DNA from: Flavobacteriales bacterium
Lineage (GTDB): Bacteria; Bacteroidota; Bacteroidia; Flavobacteriales_D; Crocinitomicaceae
Direction: 5' to 3'
Length of the DNA stretch: 64,000 bases
Assembly: GCA_947488235.1 (NCBI GenBank)
Contig: CANLAQ010000001.1
Coordinates: 48,812-112,811 of the forward strand
The translations under genes were made by a program, and so were the position numbers. The notes beneath the pieces were generated by a model that saw only the letters and a list, made by a program, of their open reading frames with translations, did not search any database and had not been told where the DNA came from. Below, in pieces: positions 39,424-50,660 of this stretch (position 1 is its first letter; each line of letters starts with the position of its first letter).

Positions 39424-41167
39424 TGTTGTAAATGGTTGATTCAAAATCTTGATATCTGATCATATAATGAGCGTTATTTTCTTTCATCGGAAGGGAATTT
39501 GTGATGATCGAAAAATTAATTTTTGTCATAACCCCTTCTGCACTTCCATTAGAGATAAAAATTAATTTAGGAACTACTGAAAGCATATCATAGCCCAAAC
39601 AAGCCATTTTTGTAATATCAGCATTGTATTTTAAACGATATTTTTTATGCAAATTAATTACAGGCTGGGAATGATAGTTGAAACAACTTGAACTTAAATA
39701 ATTAAAAGAAAAGCCATTTGAAGCAATCAAATTTAATTCTTTAAATTCCAACCAATCTTTTATTCCATATAATTCAGCGTTTTCACGATCCACCAATTTA
39801 GATAATATTTTTATTACCTCATCCTTTGAAGTGGAGAAACTAAGATACCTTGTTTTCTTATCCGACTTACTGAATAAAATGAAATCATTTGAATTACTTT
39901 CAATTATTTTTGGAGACTGGGCTTTTGAAATATTCCTGTATTGAGCCAAAAAGGACTCTTCCATTTCTAAATCCACTTTATTTTTAGATCTAATGAATAC
40001 AATTTGTTCATTAGAATTATTCGACTTAAGATAGTTCGCCATTTCCACTGCAACGAGTGCATTTGAGCTTGGGATTTGATATACATATGGATTTTGCTTT
40101 AAAAGCTCTGAATTTAAATTAACAGGAACAACATCTATTATTTCATGCAGCGCGCAAAATTTAGCAACTTCTTCAGCTTGTTGTTTGTGCAAAGGAGAAA
40201 TAACCAAATTGACATTTAACAATTCTTTACTTGCTAAAATTGAAGTTAAACTTTTACTAGCACTCGAATAATCATAAAAAGTCACCTCACCTTCCATACC
40301 CCATTTCTTTAAAGAATCAATTGCTAGTAAAGCACCCATATAATATTCCGTTGAAATCTTTGACATTCCTCTTAGTGGATATTTTACAGTATCTAATCCA
40401 AAAGGAAGGAACACCGCTATGTTTATGTTTTTATTAGGCGTGAATGCAAGCTTTGTAGTGAATTTAAATGGCTCAGATAACTTTGGGGGGATTTCACGAT
40501 TTAGTTCTACCGCATCATTCGAATTATTCAAAGGAATTTTAATTATCGCTCCAGTTTTAAGCGATCCACTTTTTAATTTATTAATTTCTTTTAATTGCTC
40601 CGCTGGAACCATAAATCTCTTAGCAATCGTATATATGGTCTCGCCACCTTTTACAGTATAGTTAAGGACTGAATCTGTAAACTCAAAACTTCTAAGAATA
40701 ATAACGGAGTCTTTTGGCGGATTTACAATTTCATTTTCTGGCTTTTCATCCCAAATCGGCAATCTTAAGGCTGCATTTTTTATGGTCAAAATCTGCCCGA
40801 TTTTGATTCCCAAGTCAACACCTGGATTCTCAATAATTAATGAATCAACTTTAACAAAATACTGACTCGCGATCCTAAATAATGTTTCTTTAGCAATAAC
40901 AGTATGCTTAATTGTCCCTCGTTTAATGGGTAAATATAACTTCTGTCCAACTGTTAATGAAAAATTATTGCTTAAAGAATTTCTTTTTGCAATTTCTTCA
41001 CTGCTGTAATTTGTTTTTTGAGCAATGGAATAAAGGGTCATTCCAGAGGTAACCTCAACAACATGACACAATACCTTTTCATGTTCTAGCACAGGGATTA
41101 ACTGTTGAGCACTTAAAAAATGGGACAGCAGTAAGGTGAGCGCTAGAAAAGTATTTTTAATTCTCAT
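39404..41167 (-). CDS. LysM-domain protein with periplasmic-binding-like C-terminal region
   Basis: Three LysM-like repeats (VTSGMTLYSIAQKTNYS, TVIAKETLFRIASQY, YTVKGGETIYTIAKRF). Confidence 0.82.
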   Translation of the reverse strand: MRIKNTFLALTLLLSHFLSAQQLIPVLEHEKVLCHVVEVTSGMTLYSIAQKTNYSSEEIAKRNSLSNNFSLTVGQKLYLPIKRGTIKHTVIAKETLFRIASQYFVKVDSLIIENPGVDLGIKIGQILTIKNAALRLPIWDEKPENEIVNPPKDSVIILRSFEFTDSVLNYTVKGGETIYTIAKRFMVPAEQLKEINKLKSGSLKTGAIIKIPLNNSNDAVELNREIPPKLSEPFKFTTKLAFTPNKNINIAVFLPFGLDTVKYPLRGMSKISTEYYMGALLAIDSLKKWGMEGEVTFYDYSSASKSLTSILASKELLNVNLVISPLHKQQAEEVAKFCALHEIIDVVPVNLNSELLKQNPYVYQIPSSNALVAVEMANYLKSNNSNEQIVFIRSKNKVDLEMEESFLAQYRNISKAQSPKIIESNSNDFILFSKSDKKTRYLSFSTSKDEVIKILSKLVDRENAELYGIKDWLEFKELNLIASNGFSFNYLSSSCFNYHSQPVINLHKKYRLKYNADITKMACLGYDMLSVVPKLIFISNGSAEGVMTKINFSIITNSLPMKENNAHYMIRYQDFESTIYNNEGQGN

Positions 41168-41170
41168 ATT

Positions 41171-42703
41171 TTATTCCCATTCAATAGTAGCTGGAGGTTT
41201 TGAACTTATATCATAAGTAACTCTATTGATACCTTTAACTTGATTGATGATTTTATTTGAAATAGAGGCAAGGAATTCATAAGGAAGATGACACCAATCC
41301 GCTGTCATTCCATCGGTTGAAGTCACAGCTCTAAGCGCTACTGCGTTTTCATAAGTGCGTTCATCTCCCATTACCCCTACAGTTTGAACAGGAAGGAAAA
41401 TACTTCCGGCTTGCCAAACATCTTTATACAAATCAGCTTCTTTCAAGCCATTAATAAATATGGAATCCACTTCTTGAAGAATGGCAACCTTTTCTTTGGT
41501 CACCTCTCCCAAAATTCTTATTCCTAATCCAGGACCTGGAAATGGGTGTCTGCTTAATATTTTATCATCGATGTTTAATGCTGCACCAATTCTTCTTACT
41601 TCATCCTTAAACAACAAACGCAAGGGTTCAACTACGCTTAATTTCATGTAATCTGGTAATCCACCTACATTATGATGTGACTTAATGGTTTGTGATGGAC
41701 CTCCAGTACCTGAAACGGACTCAATTACATCTGGATAAATGGTACCTTGACCCAGCCATTTTGCATTTTCCACTTCTTTTGATGCTTCATTAAAAACATC
41801 TATAAATACTTTTCCAATTGCTTTCCTTTTTAATTCAGGATCGGTCAAGCCTTTCAATTCAGCATAAAACAATTCAGAAGCATTGATACCTTTAACATTT
41901 AACCCCATTCCTTTATAGGATTCTAATACTTCAGCGTACTCATTCTTTCTTAGCAATCCATTATCAACAAAAATACAATGTAAATTTTCTCCAATGGCTT
42001 TATGAAGAAGTACCGCAGCAACAGAAGAATCTACCCCTCCAGAAAGGCCTAAAATAACACGGTCGTTTCCTAGTTGTTCTTTCAATTTAGCTACACTTTC
42101 ATCGACAAATAAAGCGGGGGTCCAATCTGCTGAGCAAGAACATACATTGTAAATAAAATTCTTTAACAATTGCGTACCTTCTAAGGAATGATAAACTTCC
42201 GGGTGAAACTGAACACCAAAAGTATCCTCTCCTAATATTTCATATGCTGCAATGGCAACATCAGCAGTACTTCCAACTACCATGTAATTTTCAGGAATAT
42301 CCGTAATGGAGTCTCCATGAGACATCCAGACTTGCGAATCCATTGAAATTCCCTGCATTAATCGAGAATTAGAATTCACCATAGATAAATTGGCTCTTCC
42401 ATACTCTCTTGTATTAGATGATTGTACCTTACCGCCAAACTCCTGTGCTAATAATTGCGCACCATAACACACTCCAAGAAGTGGTAAATGTCCTTTAAAG
42501 ACTCCTAAGTCTGGTTTTGGGGCTGCAACATCTCTCACAGAGAAAGGACTGCCAGATAAAATTACTCCTTTTAAATTAGCGAAGTCCACTGGAATTTTAT
42601 TCCAAGGGTGGATTTCACAATAAACATTTAGCTCTCTAATTCTACGCGCAATCAATTGGGTATATTGTGAGCCGAAATCAACGATTAAAATGGTTTCATG
42701 CAT
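41171..42703 (-). CDS. guaA: GMP synthase (glutamine-hydrolysing)
   Basis: [44 protein letters not shown]-terminal PPATIEWE; start at MHETI. Confidence 0.96.
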   Translation of the reverse strand: MHETILIVDFGSQYTQLIARRIRELNVYCEIHPWNKIPVDFANLKGVILSGSPFSVRDVAAPKPDLGVFKGHLPLLGVCYGAQLLAQEFGGKVQSSNTREYGRANLSMVNSNSRLMQGISMDSQVWMSHGDSITDIPENYMVVGSTADVAIAAYEILGEDTFGVQFHPEVYHSLEGTQLLKNFIYNVCSCSADWTPALFVDESVAKLKEQLGNDRVILGLSGGVDSSVAAVLLHKAIGENLHCIFVDNGLLRKNEYAEVLESYKGMGLNVKGINASELFYAELKGLTDPELKRKAIGKVFIDVFNEASKEVENAKWLGQGTIYPDVIESVSGTGGPSQTIKSHHNVGGLPDYMKLSVVEPLRLLFKDEVRRIGAALNIDDKILSRHPFPGPGLGIRILGEVTKEKVAILQEVDSIFINGLKEADLYKDVWQAGSIFLPVQTVGVMGDERTYENAVALRAVTSTDGMTADWCHLPYEFLASISNKIINQVKGINRVTYDISSKPPATIEWE

Positions 42704-42707
42704 AGGA

Positions 42708-42740
42708 CAAAGATAATTGATATTCCTAAGCACTTACAAA
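42708..42740 (-). promoter_or_regulatory. guaA promoter TTTG-N21-TATCTTTG, 4 nt before ATG
   Basis: Both -33 and -7 Bacteroidetes elements; spacing implies leaderless mRNA. Confidence 0.55.
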
Positions 42741-42786
42741 AATTTATTCCTAAGATTTTATTTTTTTAACATGCATTCAGTGTGGA

Positions 42787-42820
42787 TTGATTTTTATAAC
42801 TACTAAATTGATTAACTTTG
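42787..42820 (+). promoter_or_regulatory. secA promoter TTG-N23-TAACTTTG
   Basis: Bacteroidetes -33/-7 elements ahead of secA ATG at 42847. Confidence 0.5.
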
Positions 42821-42846
42821 GACTTTAAATTAAGATAACTATTGCA

Positions 42847-45800
42847 ATGATAAGTGACCTAATAAAAAAGATTTTTGGTGATAAGAACGCTAAAGACGAA
42901 AAATTATACCAGCCTTTTATAGTTGATACCAATAATGCATTACAAATAATTCAGAATCTAAGCGATACTGAACTTAGAGGAATGACAAACTCTTTTCAAG
43001 AAAGAATTAAAAATGAAAAGCAACATTTAGAAGACGATTTGAAATCGCTTGAAACAAAAGCTGCTGACAGTGCTACTTCTATTGATGATAAAGAGGATTT
43101 ATTTGAACAAATCGATAAATTATCTAAAGCAATTGATGAACAAATCGAATTGACTTTGTTAGAAATTTTACCTCAAGCATTTGCTGTAGTTAAAGAAACT
43201 GCCAACAGATGGGTGACAAATGGTCAATTGGAAGTTGATGCTTTGGACTTTGACAGAGATCTTTCCTTAAAAAAAGATGGTATCACCATAAACGGTACTA
43301 AAGCTATTTGGCATAATGAGTGGACTGCAGCGGGAACTAAAGTAAAATGGAACATGGTTCATTACGATGTTCAATTAATGGGTGGAGCTGTTTTACACAA
43401 AGGAAATATCGCTGAAATGCAAACAGGAGAAGGTAAAACACTTGTTGCAACACTTCCTGTATATTTAAATGCATTGGCAGGAAAAGGAGTGCATATTGTT
43501 ACCGTTAACGACTATCTTGCAAAACGAGATTCAGAATGGATGGGACCTTTATATCAATTTCATTGCTTAAGCGTAGATTGTATAGATAAGCACCAACCCA
43601 ATTCAAATGAACGCAGATTAGCTTATCAAGCTGATATTACTTTTGGAACTAATAATGAATTTGGTTTTGATTATCTGAGAGATAATATGGCTGGACAAGT
43701 TGATGAATTGGTTCAGAGAAAACATCATTTTGCCATTGTCGATGAAGTCGATTCAGTTTTAATTGATGATGCTAGGACACCCTTAATTATTTCTGGTCCT
43801 ACTCCAAAAGGTGATGAGCATGAATTTCATGAATTAAAACCGAGAATTGAAAGAATAGTTTCTGCACAAAAAGCATTGGTTCAACAATGTTTAATTGATG
43901 CTAAAAGATTACTATCCGTAATTAATACACCTCCAGAAGATAAAAATGAGGCTAAAGTAATGTTGGAAGAAGGTGGAATTGCCTTACTAAGAGCACATAG
44001 AGGATTGCCTAAAAATAAAGCGCTTATTAAGTATTTGTCTGAACCGGGCATCCGCGTTCATCTTCAAAAAACTGAAAATTTTTATATGCAAGAACAAGGA
44101 AAGCATATGAAAAAAATAGACCTTGAATTGTTCTTTGTTATTGAAGAGAAAAACAACACCATTGAATTGACAAGTAAGGGAATTGATTTAATCTCAGGAT
44201 CTGATGAAAGAGATTTTTATATCATGCCTGATATTGGTGCTGAAATTGCCAAACTTCAAAAAGATAATTTAGATAAAGAGCATTTTCTTTCTGCAAAAGA
44301 CGATCTTGTTAGAGAATATTCTATCAAATCAGAAAGAATTCATTCCATCAATCAATTATTAAAAGCATATACTTTATTTGAAAAAGAAGTTGAATATGTT
44401 ATTCTTGACAGTAAAGTGAAAATTGTTGACGAATCAACAGGTCGTATTCTTGAAGGCCGCAGGTATTCTGATGGTTTACATCAAGCTATTGAAGCAAAAG
44501 AAAATGTTCAAATTGAAGCGGCAAGTCAAACTTATGCGACTGTAACGCTGCAGAATTATTTTAGAATGTATCATAAGTTAGCGGGTATGACCGGAACGGC
44601 GGAGACGGAAGCTAAAGAATTTTATGATATTTATAAATTGGATGTCATTATCGTTCCAACCAATAGAAACATCATTAGAAAAGATGATAATGATTTGGTA
44701 TTTAAAACTGCCTTGGAGAAATTCAACGCTGTAATTGATGAAATTGAAAAATTAGTTGCTGCAGGAAGACCTGTACTGGTAGGAACAACAACAGTAGAAA
44801 TTTCAGAATTATTGAGCCGAATGCTTCAATCAAGAAATGTAGTACATCAAGTATTAAATGCAAAATACCATCAAAAAGAAGCTGAAATTGTAGCCAGTGC
44901 TGGAATGGCGGGTTCTGTAACCATTGCAACCAATATGGCGGGTCGTGGTACTGACATTAAATTAGGTCCAAATGTTAAAGAAGCAGGCGGATTGGCGATT
45001 ATTGGTACAGAAAGACATGATTCTCGTCGTGTAGACAGACAGTTAAGAGGTCGATCAGGAAGACAAGGAGATCCGGGATCTTCTCAATTTTTTGTATCCT
45101 TAGAAGATGACTTGATGCGAAAATTTGGATCAGAGCGCATTGCAAAACTTATGGACCGTATGGGACTTAAAGAAGGTGAAGTGATCACGCATGGAATGGT
45201 TTCCAAATCAATTGAACGCGCTCAGAAAAAAGTAGAAGAGAATAATTTTGGCATCAGAAAGCGTTTATTGGAATATGATGATGTAATGAATGCGCAAAGA
45301 AAAGCGATTTACAAGAAACGCAAAAACGCCCTATTTGGTGATCGTTTGGATATTGATGTAGATAATATGTTTTATGAGCATTGCGAAACAACAGTTCTAA
45401 AATCTTCTAAAAGTTCTTTCCAAGAATTTGAGATCGAATTAATTCGTACCATTGGTATTGACTCACCTGTATCAGAGCAAGAATATAAATCTCTAGATCA
45501 AATGGAACTCATCCATAAGGTTTACATTTCTATGATGGAGCAATATAAAAGAAAAGGAGAGAAAATTGCCCTTACTGCAATGCCTCAAATTAAACATGTT
45601 TTTGAGACACTTTCAGACAAATATAAAAATATTGTATTCCCCTTAACCGATGGTAGAAAGGAATTACAACTTATCATTAATCTAGAAGAAGCATATAAAT
45701 CAAATGGTGCGGTAATCAATAAAGCATTTGAAAAAAACATCATTTTAGGAATGATAGACAATGAGTGGAAAGAACATTTAAGAGAAATGGACGATTTGCG

Positions 45801-46188
45801 TTCAGCTGTTAATAATGCCACTTATGAGCAAAAAGATCCATTAGTAGTCTATAAATTAGAATCTTATGAGTTGTTTAAAAACATGCTTGCAAGATTAAAT
45901 GAAGAAGCTATTGAATTATTAATGAAGTTGAATATTCCAGCAGAGCAAGCATTGCAAAGTACCAATAAGGAAGATAATCAAAGTCATTATGATAATGCAA
46001 TGACTAATAATTCTAATGCAACACCACCACCTCAATTTAGAGGAAGTGATGGTTATAGACAAGCAATTGAAAATTCAATGCCACAGCAAGAAAAGAAACA
46101 ACCAGTAATTGCGGAACCAAAGGTTAATCGCAATGATGCTTGTCCTTGTGGAAGCGGAAAGAAGTTCAAACAATGCCATGGAAAATAA
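42847..46188 (+). CDS. secA: preprotein translocase ATPase SecA
   Basis: MQTGEGKTLVATLPVYLNAL, TNNEFGFDYLRDNM, TNMAGRGTDIKLG, C-terminal CPCGSGKKFKQCHG. Confidence 0.97.
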   Translation: MISDLIKKIFGDKNAKDEKLYQPFIVDTNNALQIIQNLSDTELRGMTNSFQERIKNEKQHLEDDLKSLETKAADSATSIDDKEDLFEQIDKLSKAIDEQIELTLLEILPQAFAVVKETANRWVTNGQLEVDALDFDRDLSLKKDGITINGTKAIWHNEWTAAGTKVKWNMVHYDVQLMGGAVLHKGNIAEMQTGEGKTLVATLPVYLNALAGKGVHIVTVNDYLAKRDSEWMGPLYQFHCLSVDCIDKHQPNSNERRLAYQADITFGTNNEFGFDYLRDNMAGQVDELVQRKHHFAIVDEVDSVLIDDARTPLIISGPTPKGDEHEFHELKPRIERIVSAQKALVQQCLIDAKRLLSVINTPPEDKNEAKVMLEEGGIALLRAHRGLPKNKALIKYLSEPGIRVHLQKTENFYMQEQGKHMKKIDLELFFVIEEKNNTIELTSKGIDLISGSDERDFYIMPDIGAEIAKLQKDNLDKEHFLSAKDDLVREYSIKSERIHSINQLLKAYTLFEKEVEYVILDSKVKIVDESTGRILEGRRYSDGLHQAIEAKENVQIEAASQTYATVTLQNYFRMYHKLAGMTGTAETEAKEFYDIYKLDVIIVPTNRNIIRKDDNDLVFKTALEKFNAVIDEIEKLVAAGRPVLVGTTTVEISELLSRMLQSRNVVHQVLNAKYHQKEAEIVASAGMAGSVTIATNMAGRGTDIKLGPNVKEAGGLAIIGTERHDSRRVDRQLRGRSGRQGDPGSSQFFVSLEDDLMRKFGSERIAKLMDRMGLKEGEVITHGMVSKSIERAQKKVEENNFGIRKRLLEYDDVMNAQRKAIYKKRKNALFGDRLDIDVDNMFYEHCETTVLKSSKSSFQEFEIELIRTIGIDSPVSEQEYKSLDQMELIHKVYISMMEQYKRKGEKIALTAMPQIKHVFETLSDKYKNIVFPLTDGRKELQLIINLEEAYKSNGAVINKAFEKNIILGMIDNEWKEHLREMDDLRSAVNNATYEQKDPLVVYKLESYELFKNMLARLNEEAIELLMKLNIPAEQALQSTNKEDNQSHYDNAMTNNSNATPPPQFRGSDGYRQAIENSMPQQEKKQPVIAEPKVNRNDACPCGSGKKFKQCHGK

Positions 46189-46958
46189 TGAGTAATTGGG
46201 ACAATAAAAGCATAGTTATTATCGGTTCCGGCGCTGTTGCTCATTATTTCACAAATTTATTTATTGAAAAAGGGATTTCTATTTCAGGAATTCACAGTAG
46301 AAATGAAACAAGTGGTAATCATATTGCAAAGCAATATAATATTCCCTTTTTTAATTCAATTTCAGCTTCCAGTGGCGCAGTCTATTTTGTAGCAGTCAAA
46401 GATGATGCTGTGATTGCAATAATTAATGAACTCCCAAAGACTGCAGCAGTTATTTACACTTCTGGAACTATTGATTTGTCTCATATAAACCATCCTAATT
46501 GTTCCGTATTTTATCCCTTACAATCTTTTGATGGAGATCTTTCTATCAAAGCAGACGAAATTCCTATATTATTAGAAAGCAAAAATACTGAGTCGAATAT
46601 AGATTTACAGCAGCTCTGTAAAACGGTAGGACTCCCCTATTTCCAGGTAAATTCTGAAAAAAGAAAAGAAATACATCTTTGCGCAGTTTTTCTAAATAAT
46701 TTCATTATTCACATGGGTAATATTGCTTTTGATGAAATGAAATCAAGAAATATTGAATCTGAAATCCTAAAACCATTACTTGAAAAAACAATGCGTCAAT
46801 TGCTTACAGGAGATTCACTTCAAAAACAGACTGGTCCCGCCAAAAGAAATGACAAAAGCACTATAATTGAACATAAAAAAATGCTTTCGGGAGAAAATTT
46901 AGAAGTTTATAACGCTATGACCAATAGTATTTTAAAAAAGTTTGGATATGAATTATAA
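46188..46958 (+). CDS. Rossmann-fold / DUF2520-type protein
   Basis: IIGSGAVAHYFTNLFIEKG; C-terminal LLTGDSLQKQTGPAKRNDKSTIIEH; start at MSNWDNK, overlapping secA stop. Confidence 0.82.
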   Translation: MSNWDNKSIVIIGSGAVAHYFTNLFIEKGISISGIHSRNETSGNHIAKQYNIPFFNSISASSGAVYFVAVKDDAVIAIINELPKTAAVIYTSGTIDLSHINHPNCSVFYPLQSFDGDLSIKADEIPILLESKNTESNIDLQQLCKTVGLPYFQVNSEKRKEIHLCAVFLNNFIIHMGNIAFDEMKSRNIESEILKPLLEKTMRQLLTGDSLQKQTGPAKRNDKSTIIEHKKMLSGENLEVYNAMTNSILKKFGYEL

Positions 46959-47463
46959 AAATAAACTTAGAGCTATCGACACCTTTATTTTTGATGTTGA
47001 TGGCGTGCTTACCAATGGCCTAGTTCATTTATTTGACAATCAAATTTATAGAAGCTTAAACTGCAAAGATTCTTATGCCATTCAATATGCGCATAAAATG
47101 AACTATAAAGTATTTATTATAACTGGAGGAGATTCTATTGATATTCAAGAAAGATTATTGGAATTAGGTGTAACTGAAGTTAGGCTTAAAAGTCATAATA
47201 AAGTCGCTGTATATAAAGAATTAAAAGAAAAATATCAGCTTGTTGATGCACATGTTTTGTATATGGGCGATGACATTCCTGACATTCCTTTATTGAAAAT
47301 GGTTGGTCTTGCTGCTTGTCCTTCGGATGCTAGTATTGATGTATTACAAAATACGAATTATCAATCTCCTTTAAAAGGTGGTGAAGGATGTGTTAGGGAA
47401 ATCATGGAACAAGTAATGCGTGTACAAGAAAAATGGATGAAAGATTTGGCTTTTGAATGGTAA
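46948..47463 (+). CDS. KdsC-like HAD phosphatase
   Basis: TFIFDVDGVLTNG, MGDDIPDIPLLKMVGLAACPSDA. Confidence 0.9.
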   Translation: MNYKNKLRAIDTFIFDVDGVLTNGLVHLFDNQIYRSLNCKDSYAIQYAHKMNYKVFIITGGDSIDIQERLLELGVTEVRLKSHNKVAVYKELKEKYQLVDAHVLYMGDDIPDIPLLKMVGLAACPSDASIDVLQNTNYQSPLKGGEGCVREIMEQVMRVQEKWMKDLAFEW

Positions 47464-47464
47464 A

Positions 47465-48322
47465 TTAAACCGCTGATGCTTTCTCCCAATGGGCATTAAG
47501 AAGCACAATTAATTTTCGTGAAATATTATTCATGTAGCGTTTGGTTCTGTATCCTCCTACCCAATTAATACCTCGGATGGCATTTGTAAAAAACATCTCA
47601 TCAGCTGATAGCAGATGCTGAGGAAGAATAGAACATTCGTAAACTTTTATCCCATTATTTATAGCCAAATTGATTATCTGCATACGCATGGTTCCAGCAA
47701 TACACCCTTCGTCTAAACCTGGAGTATACAACACACCATTACTAACAATAAATACATTGCTGCTTGATGACTCGATTACATTACCTTGTTCATTCGTTAA
47801 AAGCATGTCATCTAAACCAACTTCATTGCCATAAATCGCAGCCATTACATAAGTTAAGCCCATTTTTGTTTTAAAATTGGACATGAAATTTTTATACAAT
47901 TTGATATCCTTATAGATATCTACTTCTAATCCTTTAGAATTTAACTCAAAATGGTTGACAATATAAGGATACACTTCGATATAGAAAGTACATTCATTTG
48001 ATTCCGGAAGATAAGCTCCTCCTGTCATTCTATCTAGTGAAATCCTACAACGACCTCCAGTTTTAATACCAGATTTAATGAGAAGTTCAATTATTTTTTC
48101 CTCGAAAAAAGCAGCAGTATAAAAACTTGGTACACGCATTTTCAAAACACGAGCACCTTGCAACATCCTTGTGATATGATGTTCGATATTTAAAGGCTTA
48201 CCTTCCATAACACGAACACTTTCAAAAACACCATCGCCATATAAATGTCCTCGGTTACCAGGATTTATAGTTGGAGCCTCATTGGAGAGCATTGTTCCGT
48301 TGTTATTAATATATAAGGTCAT
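47465..48322 (-). CDS. class IV aminotransferase
   Basis: GDGVFESVRVMEGKPLNIEHHI, ESSSSNVFIV. Confidence 0.88.
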   Translation of the reverse strand: MTLYINNNGTMLSNEAPTINPGNRGHLYGDGVFESVRVMEGKPLNIEHHITRMLQGARVLKMRVPSFYTAAFFEEKIIELLIKSGIKTGGRCRISLDRMTGGAYLPESNECTFYIEVYPYIVNHFELNSKGLEVDIYKDIKLYKNFMSNFKTKMGLTYVMAAIYGNEVGLDDMLLTNEQGNVIESSSSNVFIVSNGVLYTPGLDEGCIAGTMRMQIINLAINNGIKVYECSILPQHLLSADEMFFTNAIRGINWVGGYRTKRYMNNISRKLIVLLNAHWEKASAV

Positions 48323-48324
48323 AC

Positions 48325-48939
48325 TCAAAAGAATAAATGTAAGAAAGATTTTCCCTTTTCCAAATTCAAAAGTAGCACAAAAAGAATTCCAAATAAAGCA
48401 CCGCCGATATGAGCATCATGTGCAATTCCTGATTTTACCTTACGCATTGCATAATATTCAATCAATAAATAGATGGGTCCAAATAAATAGGCAGGTATGG
48501 GAATAGGAATGAAGATCAACATTAATTTCATGGTTGGATTCCAAAGAATTGCTGCAAAAATAACAGCAGAAACAGCACCCGAAGCACCCAAAGATCGATA
48601 AGAGCTATTGTCTTGATTTCTTAAATATGGAATTATCGTTGCTGCAACGCCACCTATTAAATAGAGCAAAATAAATAAAGAAATTCCCTTCTCTGGTCCA
48701 TAAATTTCATTCCACTGCTTGGATAAGATTTGTCCCAAAAAGTACAAGGACATCATATTAAACAACAAGTGCTGCCAATCTGCATGAATCCAACTGTGGG
48801 AAAACAATCGGTAACGCTCGTTTAAATGTTTAACATTATAAGGGATAAATAACATTTTTTCTCTAAGCTCATGTTTTTCAAATGCTTGCCATGAAAAAAG
48901 AACATTTAATGCAATTAAAATAATAACTATTGAAATCAT
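48325..48939 (-). CDS. rhomboid-family intramembrane serine protease
   Basis: HADWQHLLFNMMSLYFLG, GASGAVSAVIFA, DAHIGGALFGI. Confidence 0.92.
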   Translation of the reverse strand: MISIVIILIALNVLFSWQAFEKHELREKMLFIPYNVKHLNERYRLFSHSWIHADWQHLLFNMMSLYFLGQILSKQWNEIYGPEKGISLFILLYLIGGVAATIIPYLRNQDNSSYRSLGASGAVSAVIFAAILWNPTMKLMLIFIPIPIPAYLFGPIYLLIEYYAMRKVKSGIAHDAHIGGALFGILFVLLLNLEKGKSFLHLFF

Positions 48940-49044
48940 TTTATTTAATTTATTTACTCTTTACCGTTCAATATCAAATATTTAGAACTTGAACTAGCTT
49001 GTAATTTTATTTTTGGTTAAAAGTAAGTATATTCACCTTTAAAT

Positions 49045-50625
49045 ATGAAGAAAAAAGCCCTATTTATTTTCTTGTTACTTTTTTTATTTTCTTGTGGATC
49101 AAAGGAAGGAAGTGAAATTTCGTTCTTAAAAGACAAAACATTAAAAGTTTCTGAAAAAATGGAACTCTTAATCGAATCAGATTATCTAAAGAAGCTGGGG
49201 CTTTCAAAAGAAGAAATAGTTTGGGTTCAAGAAATTTATCAAAAAAGAAACTTAAAACCTTTTTTTGCAAATGATTCAAGCCTTAATAAAAAAGGCGAAG
49301 CAATAGAAATATGGCAGAAGCATCCTCTTTATTTCGGGATTCCTCAAAAAAGGTTGGTGAAATTGAAGAAAATTAACTTGCATCCTCTTGAAAAAGATGT
49401 TTTGATGACCCTCAATAACGCAAGAATATTAGAAGATTTAAATAAGGGTATTTTTAATTTTGACAGTAAAACCTTAAAACCTAAAGCGCTACCTACAACA
49501 GAAGCGTATATTTTAACATTGAAACAATTAGACACCATTTCGATAGATCGTTTATTTTTGAAACAAGGTAGTTTAGATAGCAATTATCGATTTCTTGCAC
49601 AGCACCTTTATGATTATTGCATGCGATACCAAATCGACACAACAAATTATCATATAAAAACGCGTTCTGAAGACAGTTTAAGTAAATTTAGTGCTGTACA
49701 AAATGCACTTCAAGGTAAAAATTATTTAAGCCCTGGCGATTGGGATCTTAAGAATGGTATCACGGCCTTAAAATTATTTCAAACACACAATGGCTTATCT
49801 CCTGATGGAATTCTTAATTCCTATACAGCAACAGCACTCAACGAATCAACAGAACATAAAGTCCTTAGAGCTATGCTAAGTCTTGACAAATTGAGACAAT
49901 CAAAAATTCATCAAGAAAAATACATGCGCATTAACATTCCAGAATATCGACTTTATTACTATGCCAATGATAGTTTAAAAAGTGAAAATAGAATTGTTGT
50001 AGGAAAAGTAAGCAATAAAACACCCGAACTAAATTCTATTGTCACGCAAGTGATTGCCCTTCCCTTTTGGAAAGTTCCTTCAGATATTGCGAACCACGAA
50101 GTGTTACCTTCCGTTAAGAACAATAGCGGCTATCTTGCGAAACATCATTATAAAATATACAAAGAAAAGGATATTGAAATAGATCCAAGTACAGTATCAT
50201 GGAAAGGAAAATCAAATTTTTCTTATACCCTTATTCAACAACCTGGAGTCGACAATAGCCTCGGACTGATCAAATTTGAATTTGCAAACAAATTCAATGT
50301 TTATGTTCACGACACACCATCAAAAACCTTATTCAGAAATCCAGTCAGAAGTTATTCCCATGGTTGTATGCGCTGTGAAAATCCAATTGAATTGGCAAAA
50401 ATAGTTTTAGATAATGATAAAATTGGAAAGAAAAGGAATGTTGTAACCAAAGATTCTTTGGATAGCATTATTTCTAGAGGTATTAACTATCCCATCGCAT
50501 TACAAAGAAGTTTCCCAATTTTTGTTTACTATCAAACAGTTGTTGCCTATAGAAATCAATTACTGTTTCATTTAGATATTTATGATAGAGATCAAGAATA
50601 TTTAGATTTGCTGAACAACTATTGA
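49045..50625 (+). CDS. L,D-transpeptidase (YcbB-like)
   Basis: Lipoprotein signal, FQTHNGLSPDGILNSYT peptidoglycan-binding motif, YSHGCMRCENP active site. Confidence 0.92.
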   Translation: MKKKALFIFLLLFLFSCGSKEGSEISFLKDKTLKVSEKMELLIESDYLKKLGLSKEEIVWVQEIYQKRNLKPFFANDSSLNKKGEAIEIWQKHPLYFGIPQKRLVKLKKINLHPLEKDVLMTLNNARILEDLNKGIFNFDSKTLKPKALPTTEAYILTLKQLDTISIDRLFLKQGSLDSNYRFLAQHLYDYCMRYQIDTTNYHIKTRSEDSLSKFSAVQNALQGKNYLSPGDWDLKNGITALKLFQTHNGLSPDGILNSYTATALNESTEHKVLRAMLSLDKLRQSKIHQEKYMRINIPEYRLYYYANDSLKSENRIVVGKVSNKTPELNSIVTQVIALPFWKVPSDIANHEVLPSVKNNSGYLAKHHYKIYKEKDIEIDPSTVSWKGKSNFSYTLIQQPGVDNSLGLIKFEFANKFNVYVHDTPSKTLFRNPVRSYSHGCMRCENPIELAKIVLDNDKIGKKRNVVTKDSLDSIISRGINYPIALQRSFPIFVYYQTVVAYRNQLLFHLDIYDRDQEYLDLLNNY

Positions 50626-50660
50626 GAATTACGCTTAATTTTGCTCTATAAAACAAAACC

